Positions 14,490 through 22,062 of a DNA stretch of 33,577 nt are shown here, piece by piece. Within the stretch, counting starts at the first letter, position 1. Every line of letters starts with the position of its first letter. The notes below the pieces were generated by a model. That model saw only the letters and a list, made by a program, of their open reading frames with translations. It searched no databases and was not told where the DNA came from. The position numbers were made by a program, and so were the translations under genes. This DNA is from JBFWIW01 sp050253535. Lineage in GTDB: Bacteria > Bacillota > Clostridia > Oscillospirales > Oscillospiraceae. The stretch is from NCBI GenBank assembly GCA_050253535.1, contig JBFWIW010000031.1, positions 1 to 33,577 on the forward strand. The letters run 5' to 3'.

Positions 14490-15929
14490 ATGATAGCAGT
14501 GAGTGAAAAGAAAATAAGGCGACAGCAAAGCCATGTTATGCGAACCGTCGCTTTCATAGCCGCTTCTTCTCTCATAATAGCGGCCCTCGCTGTTCTGTTT
14601 TTCAGGACGTCGGGAATCTCAAGTTCCGGTATAGGAGGTCAGGGGACATCCCCCGGGGCAAGCGTCTTGGGAGAAAATACCGTACCGGACGAAGGTCCCA
14701 CAGAGGAGGAGCTCGCCCAAAAAGAGGCGCGGGAAATATCCAACCTCATTGACAAGGCCGATCTTCTCGCCGCGGGATACGACTATGACAAAGCCGTCGA
14801 TACCATAAAGTCCTTTTCAGGCACGCTGTCGGAACATCCGGAGCTGACGAAAGCGATAGCGGGATACGAGACAACAAAGGCGACAATGGTGCGCTACGCC
14901 GATCCCACCACCATACCGCAAATCTTTTTCCATTCGCTTATCGTCGACACCGGCCGCGCCTTTGACGGGGAGTACACCGCGAGCGGCTACAATCTCTACA
15001 TGGTGACGGTCTATGAGTTTGAGCGCATGCTGGATGAAATGTATAAAAACGGCTATGTCCTTGTGAACATACAGGACGTTGCCGGCGTCCAGATCGGCGA
15101 GGACGGCAGCAGCAAGTACGTCGCCGGGGACATCATGCTGCCGGAGGGTAAAAAACCCTTCGTCCTGTCGCAGGACGACGTAAATTACTATGAGTACATG
15201 ACCGACAGTGACGGTGATCATCTCGCCGACGCGGGCGGGGACGGCTTTGCCGATAAGATAGTAATTGGCGACGACGGATACCCCACCTGCGAGTATATAA
15301 CGGCAGACGGCGAGACCGTTACCGGCGACTACGATATCGTCCCCATTCTTGAAAAATTCATACAGGCGCACCCCGATTTCTCTTACCGCGGCGCAAGGGC
15401 AATAATAGGCGTAACGGGCTATCAGGGCGTCTTCGGATACCGTACGCAGCCCGACTCGGAGGCCATTCTTGGCCCGGAAAAATATGCCGAGGAAAAAGAG
15501 CAGGCCAAGGCCGTCGCCGAATGTCTGAAGGCGCACGGATGGGTCATTGCCTCGCACAGTTACGGGCATCCCTACTACGGCAATATCTCGAGCCAGAAAC
15601 TCGCCGAGGACGTGCAAAAATGGGAGGACCAGGTGCAGCCCATAGTCGGCGATACGGATATCCTCCTCTACCCCTTCGGTTCCGATATCGCAGGAGTCGG
15701 CAAGTATTCCGGCGACAAGTATGACACTCTATATGCCGCCGGCTTCAGATATTTCTGCAACGTGGACTCCGCCAAACACTGGGTCCAGATACGTGACGAC
15801 TATGTCCGCATGGCCCGCCGCGATATTGACGGCTATCGCATGTACTGGAACCCTGAGAAGCTCGAAGACCTCTTTGACGTAAACAGCGTGTTCGACCCAG
15901 CGAGGCCTACGCCCGTTCCGTCAATTTAA
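14490..15929 (+). CDS. Membrane-anchored polysaccharide deacetylase
   Basis: A 479-residue protein with one hydrophobic N-terminal helix at about residues 21-40, then a Gly/Ser/Pro linker and a helical region rich in Ala/Glu (about 65-135), so the catalytic domain faces outside. The NodB-type deacetylase core shows the Asp pair in LSQDDVNYY and the zinc-binding HSYGHP. Enzymes of this fold remove acetyl groups from peptidoglycan or other amino sugars; the actual substrate is unknown. Between these motifs sits an Asp/Gly-rich insert (DSDGDHLADAGGDGFAD) that resembles calcium loops. The start is the ATG at 14490, after AGGGGAT; an upstream in-frame ATG reads through this site. The aldo/keto reductase follows 25 bases after the stop. 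Confidence 0.87.
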   Translation: MIAVSEKKIRRQQSHVMRTVAFIAASSLIIAALAVLFFRTSGISSSGIGGQGTSPGASVLGENTVPDEGPTEEELAQKEAREISNLIDKADLLAAGYDYDKAVDTIKSFSGTLSEHPELTKAIAGYETTKATMVRYADPTTIPQIFFHSLIVDTGRAFDGEYTASGYNLYMVTVYEFERMLDEMYKNGYVLVNIQDVAGVQIGEDGSSKYVAGDIMLPEGKKPFVLSQDDVNYYEYMTDSDGDHLADAGGDGFADKIVIGDDGYPTCEYITADGETVTGDYDIVPILEKFIQAHPDFSYRGARAIIGVTGYQGVFGYRTQPDSEAILGPEKYAEEKEQAKAVAECLKAHGWVIASHSYGHPYYGNISSQKLAEDVQKWEDQVQPIVGDTDILLYPFGSDIAGVGKYSGDKYDTLYAAGFRYFCNVDSAKHWVQIRDDYVRMARRDIDGYRMYWNPEKLEDLFDVNSVFDPARPTPVPSI

Positions 15930-15954
15930 AATAAAAACTGAGAGGGAGAATGAA

Positions 15955-16806
15955 ATGAAGGACGCACCAAAATTATTTGAGCTGGGTAACGGAATAAAAA
16001 TACCATCAGTCGGTCTCGGCACGTGGAGAACTCCCGACGGCGAAGCTGCGGTGAACGCAATCTGCGCGGGTGTTAAATGCGGTTACCGCCACATCGATAC
16101 CGCAGCGGCTTACGCAAACGAAAAAAGCGTGGGCGAGGGGATACGCGTATGCGGCGTTCCGCGCTCTGATCTCTTCATAACAAGCAAGGTTTGGAATACA
16201 AACCGTGGTTACGACAAGGCGATGCAGGGCTTCGATAATACCATGAGCGACCTCGGCCTGGACTATCTCGACCTCTATCTCATACACTGGCCCGCATCCG
16301 TCAAGGACTATTCCGACTGGAAGGAAATAAACAAAAGCACATGGCGGGCTTTTGAGACGCTCTATAAAGATGGCCGCATCAAAGCCATCGGCCTGAGCAA
16401 CTTTTTCGTAAGCCACCTTGAGGCGCTTCTGGACACCGCCGAAATAAAACCCATGGTGAATCAGATAGAGTTCCATCCGGGCCTCATGCGGCCCGAGGTT
16501 GTGGCGTTCTGCCACAAAAACGACATACTTGTCGAGGCGTGGAGCCCCCTCGGGTCCGGCCGTATGCTTAACAATCCCGAGCTCTCCTCCATTGCGGCAA
16601 AGTACGGAAAGTCGGTCGCACAGCTCTGCATCCGCTGGGTGCTGCAGAACGGCATTTTGCCTCTGCCCAAATCCACGGCTCACGAGCGCATCGCGCAGAA
16701 CATAGACGTATTTGATTTTGAGATATCGGGCGGGGACATGGCGTATATAAACGCAATGCCCTATTTCGGCGGCTCCGGCCAGCACCCGGACGAGATTAAG
16801 TTCTAA
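15955..16806 (+). CDS. Aldo/keto reductase
   Basis: A 283-residue NADPH-dependent reductase of the AKR superfamily (TIM barrel). All four catalytic residues are in their standard places: Asp48, Tyr53, Lys78 and His111 (GYRHIDTAAAYANE, TSKVW, LIHWP). The C-terminal cofactor motif LPKSTAHERIAQN is present. It resembles bacterial 2,5-diketo-D-gluconate reductase-like members that act on small aldehydes and ketones; the substrate cannot be read from sequence. GAGGGAGA precedes the ATG, and 25 bases separate it from the deacetylase, so they are probably cotranscribed, without an obvious shared pathway. A strong terminator follows. Confidence 0.93.
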   Translation: MKDAPKLFELGNGIKIPSVGLGTWRTPDGEAAVNAICAGVKCGYRHIDTAAAYANEKSVGEGIRVCGVPRSDLFITSKVWNTNRGYDKAMQGFDNTMSDLGLDYLDLYLIHWPASVKDYSDWKEINKSTWRAFETLYKDGRIKAIGLSNFFVSHLEALLDTAEIKPMVNQIEFHPGLMRPEVVAFCHKNDILVEAWSPLGSGRMLNNPELSSIAAKYGKSVAQLCIRWVLQNGILPLPKSTAHERIAQNIDVFDFEISGGDMAYINAMPYFGGSGQHPDEIKF

Positions 16807-16836
16807 CCCTCAATACAACCTGTAAAAATTTATTGC

Positions 16837-16878
16837 AATAAATAGAAGTCCGCCCGTTTGGGCGGACTTCTATTTATT
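16837..16878. terminator. Bidirectional terminator between the reductase and the DtxR-family gene
   Basis: A perfect 19-bp stem (16837-16855 with 16860-16878, GTTT loop) is followed by TTTTC on the plus strand and, on the minus strand, is rich in A/U at its foot. It serves the convergent genes on both sides and overlaps the last codons of the regulator. Confidence 0.85.
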
Positions 16879-17248
16879 TTTCAACTTTTTTATGTTTAAA
16901 ATATTTTTTCAGGCACTCGAAGCTCTCTTCGCTTATGTCGTGCTCTATTTTGCAGGCGTCGGAATAGGCAGTCTCTTTAGTGACCCCAAGCGAAACGAGA
17001 ATCTCCCCGATGACCCGATGCCGCTCATATGTCCTCTCCGCAATCTTCCTGCCTTTTTCCGTGAGCGTAATGTATCCGTACTCGTCCGTCTCTGCATACC
17101 CGTTTTCACGAAAATGCTTCATGGCGACGCTCACCGTCGGTTTTGAAAAACCAAGTTCATTGCAGATATCTATTGCGCGCACTTTTCCCTTTTCCGATAA
17201 TACCAAAATTGTTTCAAGATAATTTTCTGCGGATTCATATATTTTCAT
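16874..17248 (-). CDS. DtxR/MntR-family metal-dependent repressor, probably iron-responsive
   Basis: A 124-residue two-domain regulator: winged helix-turn-helix at about 1-65 (FSKPTVSVAMKHFRENGY as recognition region), then a helical dimerisation and metal-binding domain. It lacks the C-terminal SH3 domain of DtxR and so has MntR length. His77, Glu102 and His103 align with the metal ligands of MntR, but the position of MntR Glu99 is Cys99, as in the Cys-x2-Glu-His of the iron sensors DtxR/IdeR. The position of MntR Asp8 appears to be Asn9. With feoAB divergent next door, an Fe(II) co-repressor is the best inference. The start is the ATG at 17248 after GGAGG; an earlier in-frame start eight codons upstream has no site. 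Confidence 0.88.
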   Translation of the reverse strand: MKIYESAENYLETILVLSEKGKVRAIDICNELGFSKPTVSVAMKHFRENGYAETDEYGYITLTEKGRKIAERTYERHRVIGEILVSLGVTKETAYSDACKIEHDISEESFECLKKYFKHKKVEK

Positions 17249-17403
17249 GTACTGACCTCCGAAAAAGGACATACTTTTATATTGATTATAACACCGGGCG
17301 CCACCTTAATCAACGCCTCATACCAAGTATAAGCTGCGCAGCATGGCGGAAGAAAGGCCGTTGATTTATTGCTATATTCGGCTGAACTTGATATTAAATT
17401 TTG

Positions 17404-17432
17404 TTGACAATTAAGTTAGCCTGTGCTAACTT
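17404..17432 (+). promoter_or_regulatory. Promoter of feoAB
   Basis: A consensus TTGACA (17404-17409) is followed after 17 bases by TAACTT (17427-17432). The -10 lies inside the first operator, so a bound repressor would block polymerase. Confidence 0.6.
17413..17432. promoter_or_regulatory. DtxR-type operator 1
   Basis: A perfect palindrome with arms AAGTTAGC and GCTAACTT around CTGT. It fills the space between the -35 and -10 elements of feoAB. Confidence 0.75.
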
Positions 17433-17434
17433 AT

Positions 17435-17455
17435 ATTAGGTTAGGTTAACCTAAT
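17435..17455. promoter_or_regulatory. DtxR/IdeR-type operator 2
   Basis: The core TTAGGTTAGGTTAACCTAA (17436-17454) nearly equals the known DtxR/IdeR box TTAGGTTAGSCTAACCTAA; arms of nine bases pair perfectly around GGT. It lies two bases after operator 1, over the expected transcription start of feoAB. Confidence 0.85.
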
Positions 17456-17471
17456 TAAAATATTAACCGGG

Positions 17472-19898
17472 ATGATGCCTATGATTGACACAACTAAAAA
17501 AACACTGCTCGACCTCTCCCCCGGCCAACATGGCATAATATTGTCCGCAGGCAACAGGTCGAGTTCTGTTAAACGCCGTCTGGTTGACATGGGACTCACG
17601 CCCGGGACCGAGGTTTACGTAAAGAAAATAGCGCCCTTCGGCGACCCCATCGAACTGAGTCTGCGCGGCTATTCTCTCTCCATCCGCAAGTCGGACGCCG
17701 CCCAGATCGAGACCGGGCTTATTAAACCCGCACGGCAGAGGCGCCGCTCCGCCAGAAGCTATGCGCCGAGAGAACTTGACCCCGAGACGCTCCGCCGCAT
17801 GATACTCGACCATGAGCATGAGCTTGATGAGCATTCGGTGAGGTACGACGCCTCCGCCCACGACAAAAGGAAGATGAGCATTGCCCTTGTCGGAAACCCC
17901 AACAGCGGCAAGACAACGCTTTTCAACGCTCTTACAGGCGCCAATCAGTATGTGGGCAACTGGCCCGGCGTCACGGTTGAGAAAAAAGAGGGAACGGCTT
18001 CCATATGCGACAGGGAAATGACCATCGTCGATTTGCCCGGCATTTACTCGCTCTCCCCATATTCGATGGAAGAGGTGGTCGCCCGCGATTACATAATAGG
18101 CGGCCATCCGGACGCCATAATAAATATAGTGGACGCTACGAACATAGAGCGCAATCTCTATCTCACCGTCCAACTCCTGGAGCTGGAGCGCCCGACTGTG
18201 CTCGCCTTAAATTTCATGGACGAGGCGCGCAAGGCGGGGGACGAAATTGATGTCGAACGTCTCTCAAAAGAGCTCGGCGTGCCTGTCGTGCCCATAACGG
18301 CCAAGACCGGTGAAAATCTTGACGAACTCCTGCATGTCGCGCATCGGCAGATGCACCTCGGCTTCACCATAGAGCCGGATGATCTCTACGACGATTTCAC
18401 GCATGAGATACACCACCGGGTGGGCGAACTTATACACGACCGCGCTTACGAGGCGAAGCTGCCGGCGCACTGGGCATCGATAAAGCTCATTGAGGGCGAC
18501 TCTATCGTGGAAAAGCAGCTTGCTCTGGACAAAAATACATTCGACACGGTTTCCGAGATAGCGAAGGAATACGAAGCGTCCAGCGGACTAGGCGACCGTG
18601 AAACGCTCATCGCAGACAGCCGTTACGACTACATAGAAAAGGTTGTCCGAGCCTCTGTCAAAAAGGGCAGGCCCAAAGACGAGGAGACCACGAGCGACCG
18701 TATAGACAAGATTGTCACAGGAAAGTATTTGGCAGTCCCACTCTTTTTCGCCGCCATGCTTCTGATGTTCTGGATGACCTTCGGCCCCGTGGGTTCCTTC
18801 CTCTCGGACGGGATGGCGTATCTGATCGAGGCGTTCTCCGGCCTCGTCAAAACGTTGCTGACGGACGCCGGTACAGCTGTCTGGCTCACAGGGCTGATAA
18901 CGGACGGCATTATTGCGGGTGTCGGCGGCGTTCTGACTTTTCTGCCGCAGATAGCGCTTCTCTTTTTCTTTCTCAGCCTCCTCGAGGACTCCGGCTATAT
19001 GTCACGCGCGGCATTCATAATGGATAGACTTTTACGGCGATTCGGGCTCTCCGGCAAGGCGTTCATCCCCATGCTCATGGGCTTCGGCTGCACTGTACCC
19101 GCCATTATGGGCGCGCGCACGATGGAAAATGAAAAGGACCGCCGTATGACGATACTTCTCGTTCCGTTTATGAGCTGTTCAGCCAAGCTCCCAATATACG
19201 GACTTATAACCTCCGCGTTTTTTGGGGCTAAGGCGGGATTCGTGGTGTTCGCGCTCTATCTTCTCGGTATGCTGCTGGCCGTCGTCTCCGGTCTTGCTTT
19301 TAAAAGTACTCTGTTTACGGGAGAGCCCGCGGCGTTCGTCCTTGAGCTGCCGCCGTACCGGCTTCCGTCCCTCAAAAATACACTCATGCACGTCTGGGAA
19401 CGTGTGCGCGGTTTTCTTGTAAGGGCAGGTACGCTCATACTCGTCATGAGTGTGATGCTCTGGTTCCTGCAGAATTTCAACCGCTCTCTCATTATGACTT
19501 CGGACGCCTCAAAGAGCATCCTCGCGGACTTCGGAAATTTCATCGTCCCGGCGCTTCGCCCCCTCGGCTTCGGCATGTGGCAGGCGGCCGTCGCACTCCT
19601 TGCGGGGCTCGTAGCCAAGGAAGCCGTCGTCTCTTCCCTCGGACTTTTCTACGGCTTTTCGCTTACCGCCTCCGGCGCCGCAGTAGCCGGCGCTATGACG
19701 GGTTTTACCCCGCTCTCGGCATTTTCATTTTTGGTTTTCGTACTGCTCTACGTCCCCTGCGTGGCAGCCGTCTCCGCGATACACAAGGAGATGAACAGCG
19801 TGAAGTGGACGCTCATGTCCGTATTCTGGCAGATTTTCGTCGCGTATACAATGTCGATGACAGTCTATCAGGTCGGCAGGCTTTTAGGGCTGGGGTAA
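17472..19898 (+). CDS. feoB: Ferrous iron transporter, FeoA-FeoB fusion
   Basis: An 808-residue inner-membrane Fe(II) importer. Residues about 10-82 form a FeoA SH3-like domain (LVDMGLTPGTEVYV), joined by a basic then charged linker to FeoB. The GTPase domain has G1 GNPNSGKT (141-148), G2 NWPGVTVEKKEG, G3 DLPG (187-190) and G4 NFMD (247-250). The guanine-nucleotide dissociation region follows to about residue 400, then the membrane core with two Gate motifs (FIPMLMGFGCTVPAIMGAR and VPFMSCSAKLPIYG). No FeoC-type tail is seen. ATG codons at 17472, 17475 and 17481 compete for the weak CCGGG site; 17472 is used here. Two DtxR-type palindromes cover the promoter, so it should be expressed when iron is scarce. 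Confidence 0.95.
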   Translation: MMPMIDTTKKTLLDLSPGQHGIILSAGNRSSSVKRRLVDMGLTPGTEVYVKKIAPFGDPIELSLRGYSLSIRKSDAAQIETGLIKPARQRRRSARSYAPRELDPETLRRMILDHEHELDEHSVRYDASAHDKRKMSIALVGNPNSGKTTLFNALTGANQYVGNWPGVTVEKKEGTASICDREMTIVDLPGIYSLSPYSMEEVVARDYIIGGHPDAIINIVDATNIERNLYLTVQLLELERPTVLALNFMDEARKAGDEIDVERLSKELGVPVVPITAKTGENLDELLHVAHRQMHLGFTIEPDDLYDDFTHEIHHRVGELIHDRAYEAKLPAHWASIKLIEGDSIVEKQLALDKNTFDTVSEIAKEYEASSGLGDRETLIADSRYDYIEKVVRASVKKGRPKDEETTSDRIDKIVTGKYLAVPLFFAAMLLMFWMTFGPVGSFLSDGMAYLIEAFSGLVKTLLTDAGTAVWLTGLITDGIIAGVGGVLTFLPQIALLFFFLSLLEDSGYMSRAAFIMDRLLRRFGLSGKAFIPMLMGFGCTVPAIMGARTMENEKDRRMTILLVPFMSCSAKLPIYGLITSAFFGAKAGFVVFALYLLGMLLAVVSGLAFKSTLFTGEPAAFVLELPPYRLPSLKNTLMHVWERVRGFLVRAGTLILVMSVMLWFLQNFNRSLIMTSDASKSILADFGNFIVPALRPLGFGMWQAAVALLAGLVAKEAVVSSLGLFYGFSLTASGAAVAGAMTGFTPLSAFSFLVFVLLYVPCVAAVSAIHKEMNSVKWTLMSVFWQIFVAYTMSMTVYQVGRLLGLG

Positions 19899-19964
19899 TA
19901 ATTAATCAGTGCAGCGGATCACCGAAAGGCGGCACCGGCCCCCCCGCGCGCTTGGAAATTCATA

Positions 19965-19993
19965 TTGAAGCTTAAAGAAAATTTGAATATAAA
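19965..19993 (+). promoter_or_regulatory. Possible promoter before the OYE-like gene
   Basis: TTGAAG (19965-19970) and TATAAA (19988-19993) are 17 bases apart. If used, the 17-bp hairpin at 20002-20040 would be at the very start of the transcript. Confidence 0.35.
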
Positions 19994-20001
19994 ACGGTCG
20001 C

Positions 20002-20046
20002 GCGGGTAAAATGCAATTCTTCTAATTGCATTTTACCCGCTGTTTT
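20002..20046 (+). terminator. Strong hairpin terminator between feoAB and the OYE-like gene
   Basis: A perfect 17-bp stem (20002-20018 with 20024-20040, CTTCT loop) is followed by TGTTTTGTT. It fits a terminator of feoAB about 100 bases after the stop codon. Confidence 0.75.
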
Positions 20047-20086
20047 GTTATGATTTACCTATTAAAAAATAACGGGAGGTACTATC

Positions 20087-21160
20087 ATGGACAAACTGTT
20101 TGAGCCTTTTAGAATCAGGGGAATCGAGATTAAAAACCGTATCTGCATGCCGCCCGTAGTCTGCTTTTCTTTCAGCAGCGAGGACGGCTTCGTCACGGAC
20201 ATAAACGTCGCGCACTACCGCAGCATAGCAAAGGGCGGCGCCGGACTCATCATTCAGGAGGCCACCTGTATAGACCCGCACGGAAAGCTCACTCCCGATC
20301 AGCTCGGGATCTGGTCGGATGAGCACGTCCCCGGCCTGAAAAGGATAGTAGACGCCGTCCATGCGGAGGGAACGCCTATCTTCGTACAGATACACCACGC
20401 CGGCGTGGTCGGCGTTGAGGACGGAAAGATGCTGTGCCCTTCGGACTATAAGGTTATGCACAAAAACCGGCTGAAAGAGGGCCGCGAGATGACCGCGAAA
20501 GAGATAAAGACCATTCAAAAGGAATTTGTCGATGCCGCTGTCAGAGCCGTCAAGGCCGGTTACGACGGGGTCGAGCTCCATGGCTGCCATCAGTACCTCA
20601 TATGCCAGTTTTATAACAAGCGCTTAAACCGCCGCTCCGACGAGTACGGGAAACAGCCAAGTCTTTTCGCTCTTGAGATCTATGAGGCTGTCCGTAAAGC
20701 GGTGCCTGAGGACTTTGTCGTCGGCATACGCCTCGGCGCGTTTGAACCGACTGTAGCAGACGGCGTGGAACATGCCCGCGAGCTCTGCGAGCACGGGATC
20801 GACTTCATCGACGTATCCTATGGCTTTTACGGAGAGGACGAACCTTGGGCGCCCGAGGGCTTCCCTTACAAAGACGTCATCTACGGCGCCGGGGAGATCA
20901 AAAAGGCCGTCACCTGCCCTGTCTTCGCCGTGAACAGCATAAGAGTCCCGGAAGAGGCGCGCGGCGTCCTAAAACTCACAGGTGTGGACATGGTCGACAT
21001 CGCTCGCGGCATGCTCGTGAACCCCAACTGGCCAAACGACGCGAAAGCGGGCCGCGATACCGGCAAATGTCTTTGGTGTAAGGACTGCATGTGGCGCTCA
21101 ACGCCCGAGAAATGCCCCGGCAGGAAGCTCTATTACAAGGGCGAGAACATCTTCAATTAA
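20087..21160 (+). CDS. Old yellow enzyme family NADH:flavin oxidoreductase
   Basis: A 357-residue FMN-binding TIM barrel of the OYE/2,4-dienoyl-CoA reductase group, which reduces activated C=C bonds. Recognisable parts are the N-terminal LFEPFRIRGIEIKNRI, the QIHHAG segment near the flavin, HGCHQYLICQFYN with NRRSDEYG, and the phosphate-binding C-terminal AVNSIRVPEEA/VDIARGMLVNP. At its end is a Cys cluster (C-x2-C-x2-C-x9-C in GKCLWCKDCMWRS and onward), where larger relatives bind a [4Fe-4S] cluster before FAD and NADPH domains; those domains are missing. Substrate unknown. GGGAGG precedes the ATG. Confidence 0.88.
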   Translation: MDKLFEPFRIRGIEIKNRICMPPVVCFSFSSEDGFVTDINVAHYRSIAKGGAGLIIQEATCIDPHGKLTPDQLGIWSDEHVPGLKRIVDAVHAEGTPIFVQIHHAGVVGVEDGKMLCPSDYKVMHKNRLKEGREMTAKEIKTIQKEFVDAAVRAVKAGYDGVELHGCHQYLICQFYNKRLNRRSDEYGKQPSLFALEIYEAVRKAVPEDFVVGIRLGAFEPTVADGVEHARELCEHGIDFIDVSYGFYGEDEPWAPEGFPYKDVIYGAGEIKKAVTCPVFAVNSIRVPEEARGVLKLTGVDMVDIARGMLVNPNWPNDAKAGRDTGKCLWCKDCMWRSTPEKCPGRKLYYKGENIFN

Positions 21161-21169
21161 TATGAGTAC

Positions 21170-21198
21170 AGCGCCGCAAAGCTTTGCTTTGCGGCGCT
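21170..21198 (+). terminator. GC-rich hairpin after the OYE-like gene
   Basis: AGCGCCGCAAAGC and GCTTTGCGGCGCT pair over 13 bp around TTT. No U run follows, and the ribosome site of the next gene starts 7 bases later. It could be a weak attenuator or an mRNA-stabilising structure. Confidence 0.5.
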
Positions 21199-21216
21199 CG
21201 CTTAGGAGGGATTACA

Positions 21217-21993
21217 TTGTTATTGCGAGGAAGCGTGTATTCGAAAACGCTCGAGATGGAAACGGGGCTGACCGTCCTATTTCCGAAAAAATATGAAGCA
21301 GGCAAAAAGTTCCGCGCGGCCTACCTGCTGCACGGCATCTGCTCCTCCGACGGCAGCTGGGTGGAAAACACAATGCTTCCCGTCTACGCCGGAGACCGCG
21401 ACGCCGTCATCATAATGCCGGATGCCGTGAGGAGCCTTTACACCGACATGAAATACGGACAGAAATATTTTTCCTATATCTCCGAAGAACTTCCGGAGAT
21501 ATGTGAGAATACGCTCAACATCTCCTCCTCGCGTGAAGACACGGCTGTTCTCGGCGGCTCTGCCGGCGGGTACGGAGCTCTTCGCTGCGCTCTTTCACGG
21601 CCGGAAAAATTTTCAGTCTGCTGCGCGTTTTCGTCCGCGTTCTTGTTTCTTGGCGAGGCCGTCCAAGCCTTCAGCGACAAGGAAAGCGCTGAAAAACTGC
21701 GCGCGGTCTGGGGTACCCAGCTCCCTTCGGATCTGTGCGCCGCCTTTGGAGAAAACCTCACAATCTCCCGCCGGGACGAACTCCTGGCTCTTGCACAGGA
21801 CATTACCGGCGAAAAACCAAAAATATACCTCTCCTGCGGGACGGGAGACAGCTTCTATCCGGAAAATTACCGCTTTGCGGAGGAAATGCAAAAACTCGGC
21901 TTCTCTCCGACCATCGAGGCATTTCCCGGCACGCACGACTGGTTTTTCTTCGACATGGCGCTCCGGCGCGGGCTTGACTTCTGCTTTAAATGA
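21217..21993 (+). CDS. Alpha/beta-hydrolase, putative esterase (esterase D/tributyrin esterase-like)
   Basis: A 258-residue serine hydrolase. The nucleophile elbow is GGSAGGYGA, the acid probably lies in CGTGDSFY and the base is the His in GTHDW; YLLHGICSSDGSW forms the oxyanion region. No signal peptide is present, so it is cytoplasmic. The family includes S-formylglutathione hydrolases, tributyrin esterases and carbohydrate esterases; the substrate is not clear. The start is TTG at 21217, six bases after GGAGGG; the open frame runs upstream into the GC-rich hairpin. Confidence 0.85.
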   Translation: MLLRGSVYSKTLEMETGLTVLFPKKYEAGKKFRAAYLLHGICSSDGSWVENTMLPVYAGDRDAVIIMPDAVRSLYTDMKYGQKYFSYISEELPEICENTLNISSSREDTAVLGGSAGGYGALRCALSRPEKFSVCCAFSSAFLFLGEAVQAFSDKESAEKLRAVWGTQLPSDLCAAFGENLTISRRDELLALAQDITGEKPKIYLSCGTGDSFYPENYRFAEEMQKLGFSPTIEAFPGTHDWFFFDMALRRGLDFCFK

Positions 21994-21999
21994 CGGAGC

Positions 22000-22028
22000 T
22001 TGACATTATGGTTACTATTATATAGAAT
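22000..22028 (+). promoter_or_regulatory. Promoter of proS
   Basis: A consensus TTGACA (22000-22005) and TAGAAT (22023-22028) are 17 bases apart. The leader to the start codon is only about 28 bases, too short for a T-box. Confidence 0.75.
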
Positions 22029-22062
22029 ATTGAGGTTAAAAAACCTTTTAGGGAGCGATAAA

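Noticed and set aside
14817..15617. A 266-codon open frame on the minus strand
   Set aside because: It lies inside the deacetylase gene, and its protein shows no family features.
17463..18173. A 236-codon open frame on the minus strand
   Set aside because: It overlaps the FeoA and GTPase coding region in antisense and also covers the feoAB start.
22006..22062. A T-box leader in front of proS
   Set aside because: The promoter lies about 35 bases before the start codon, leaving no room for a T-box.
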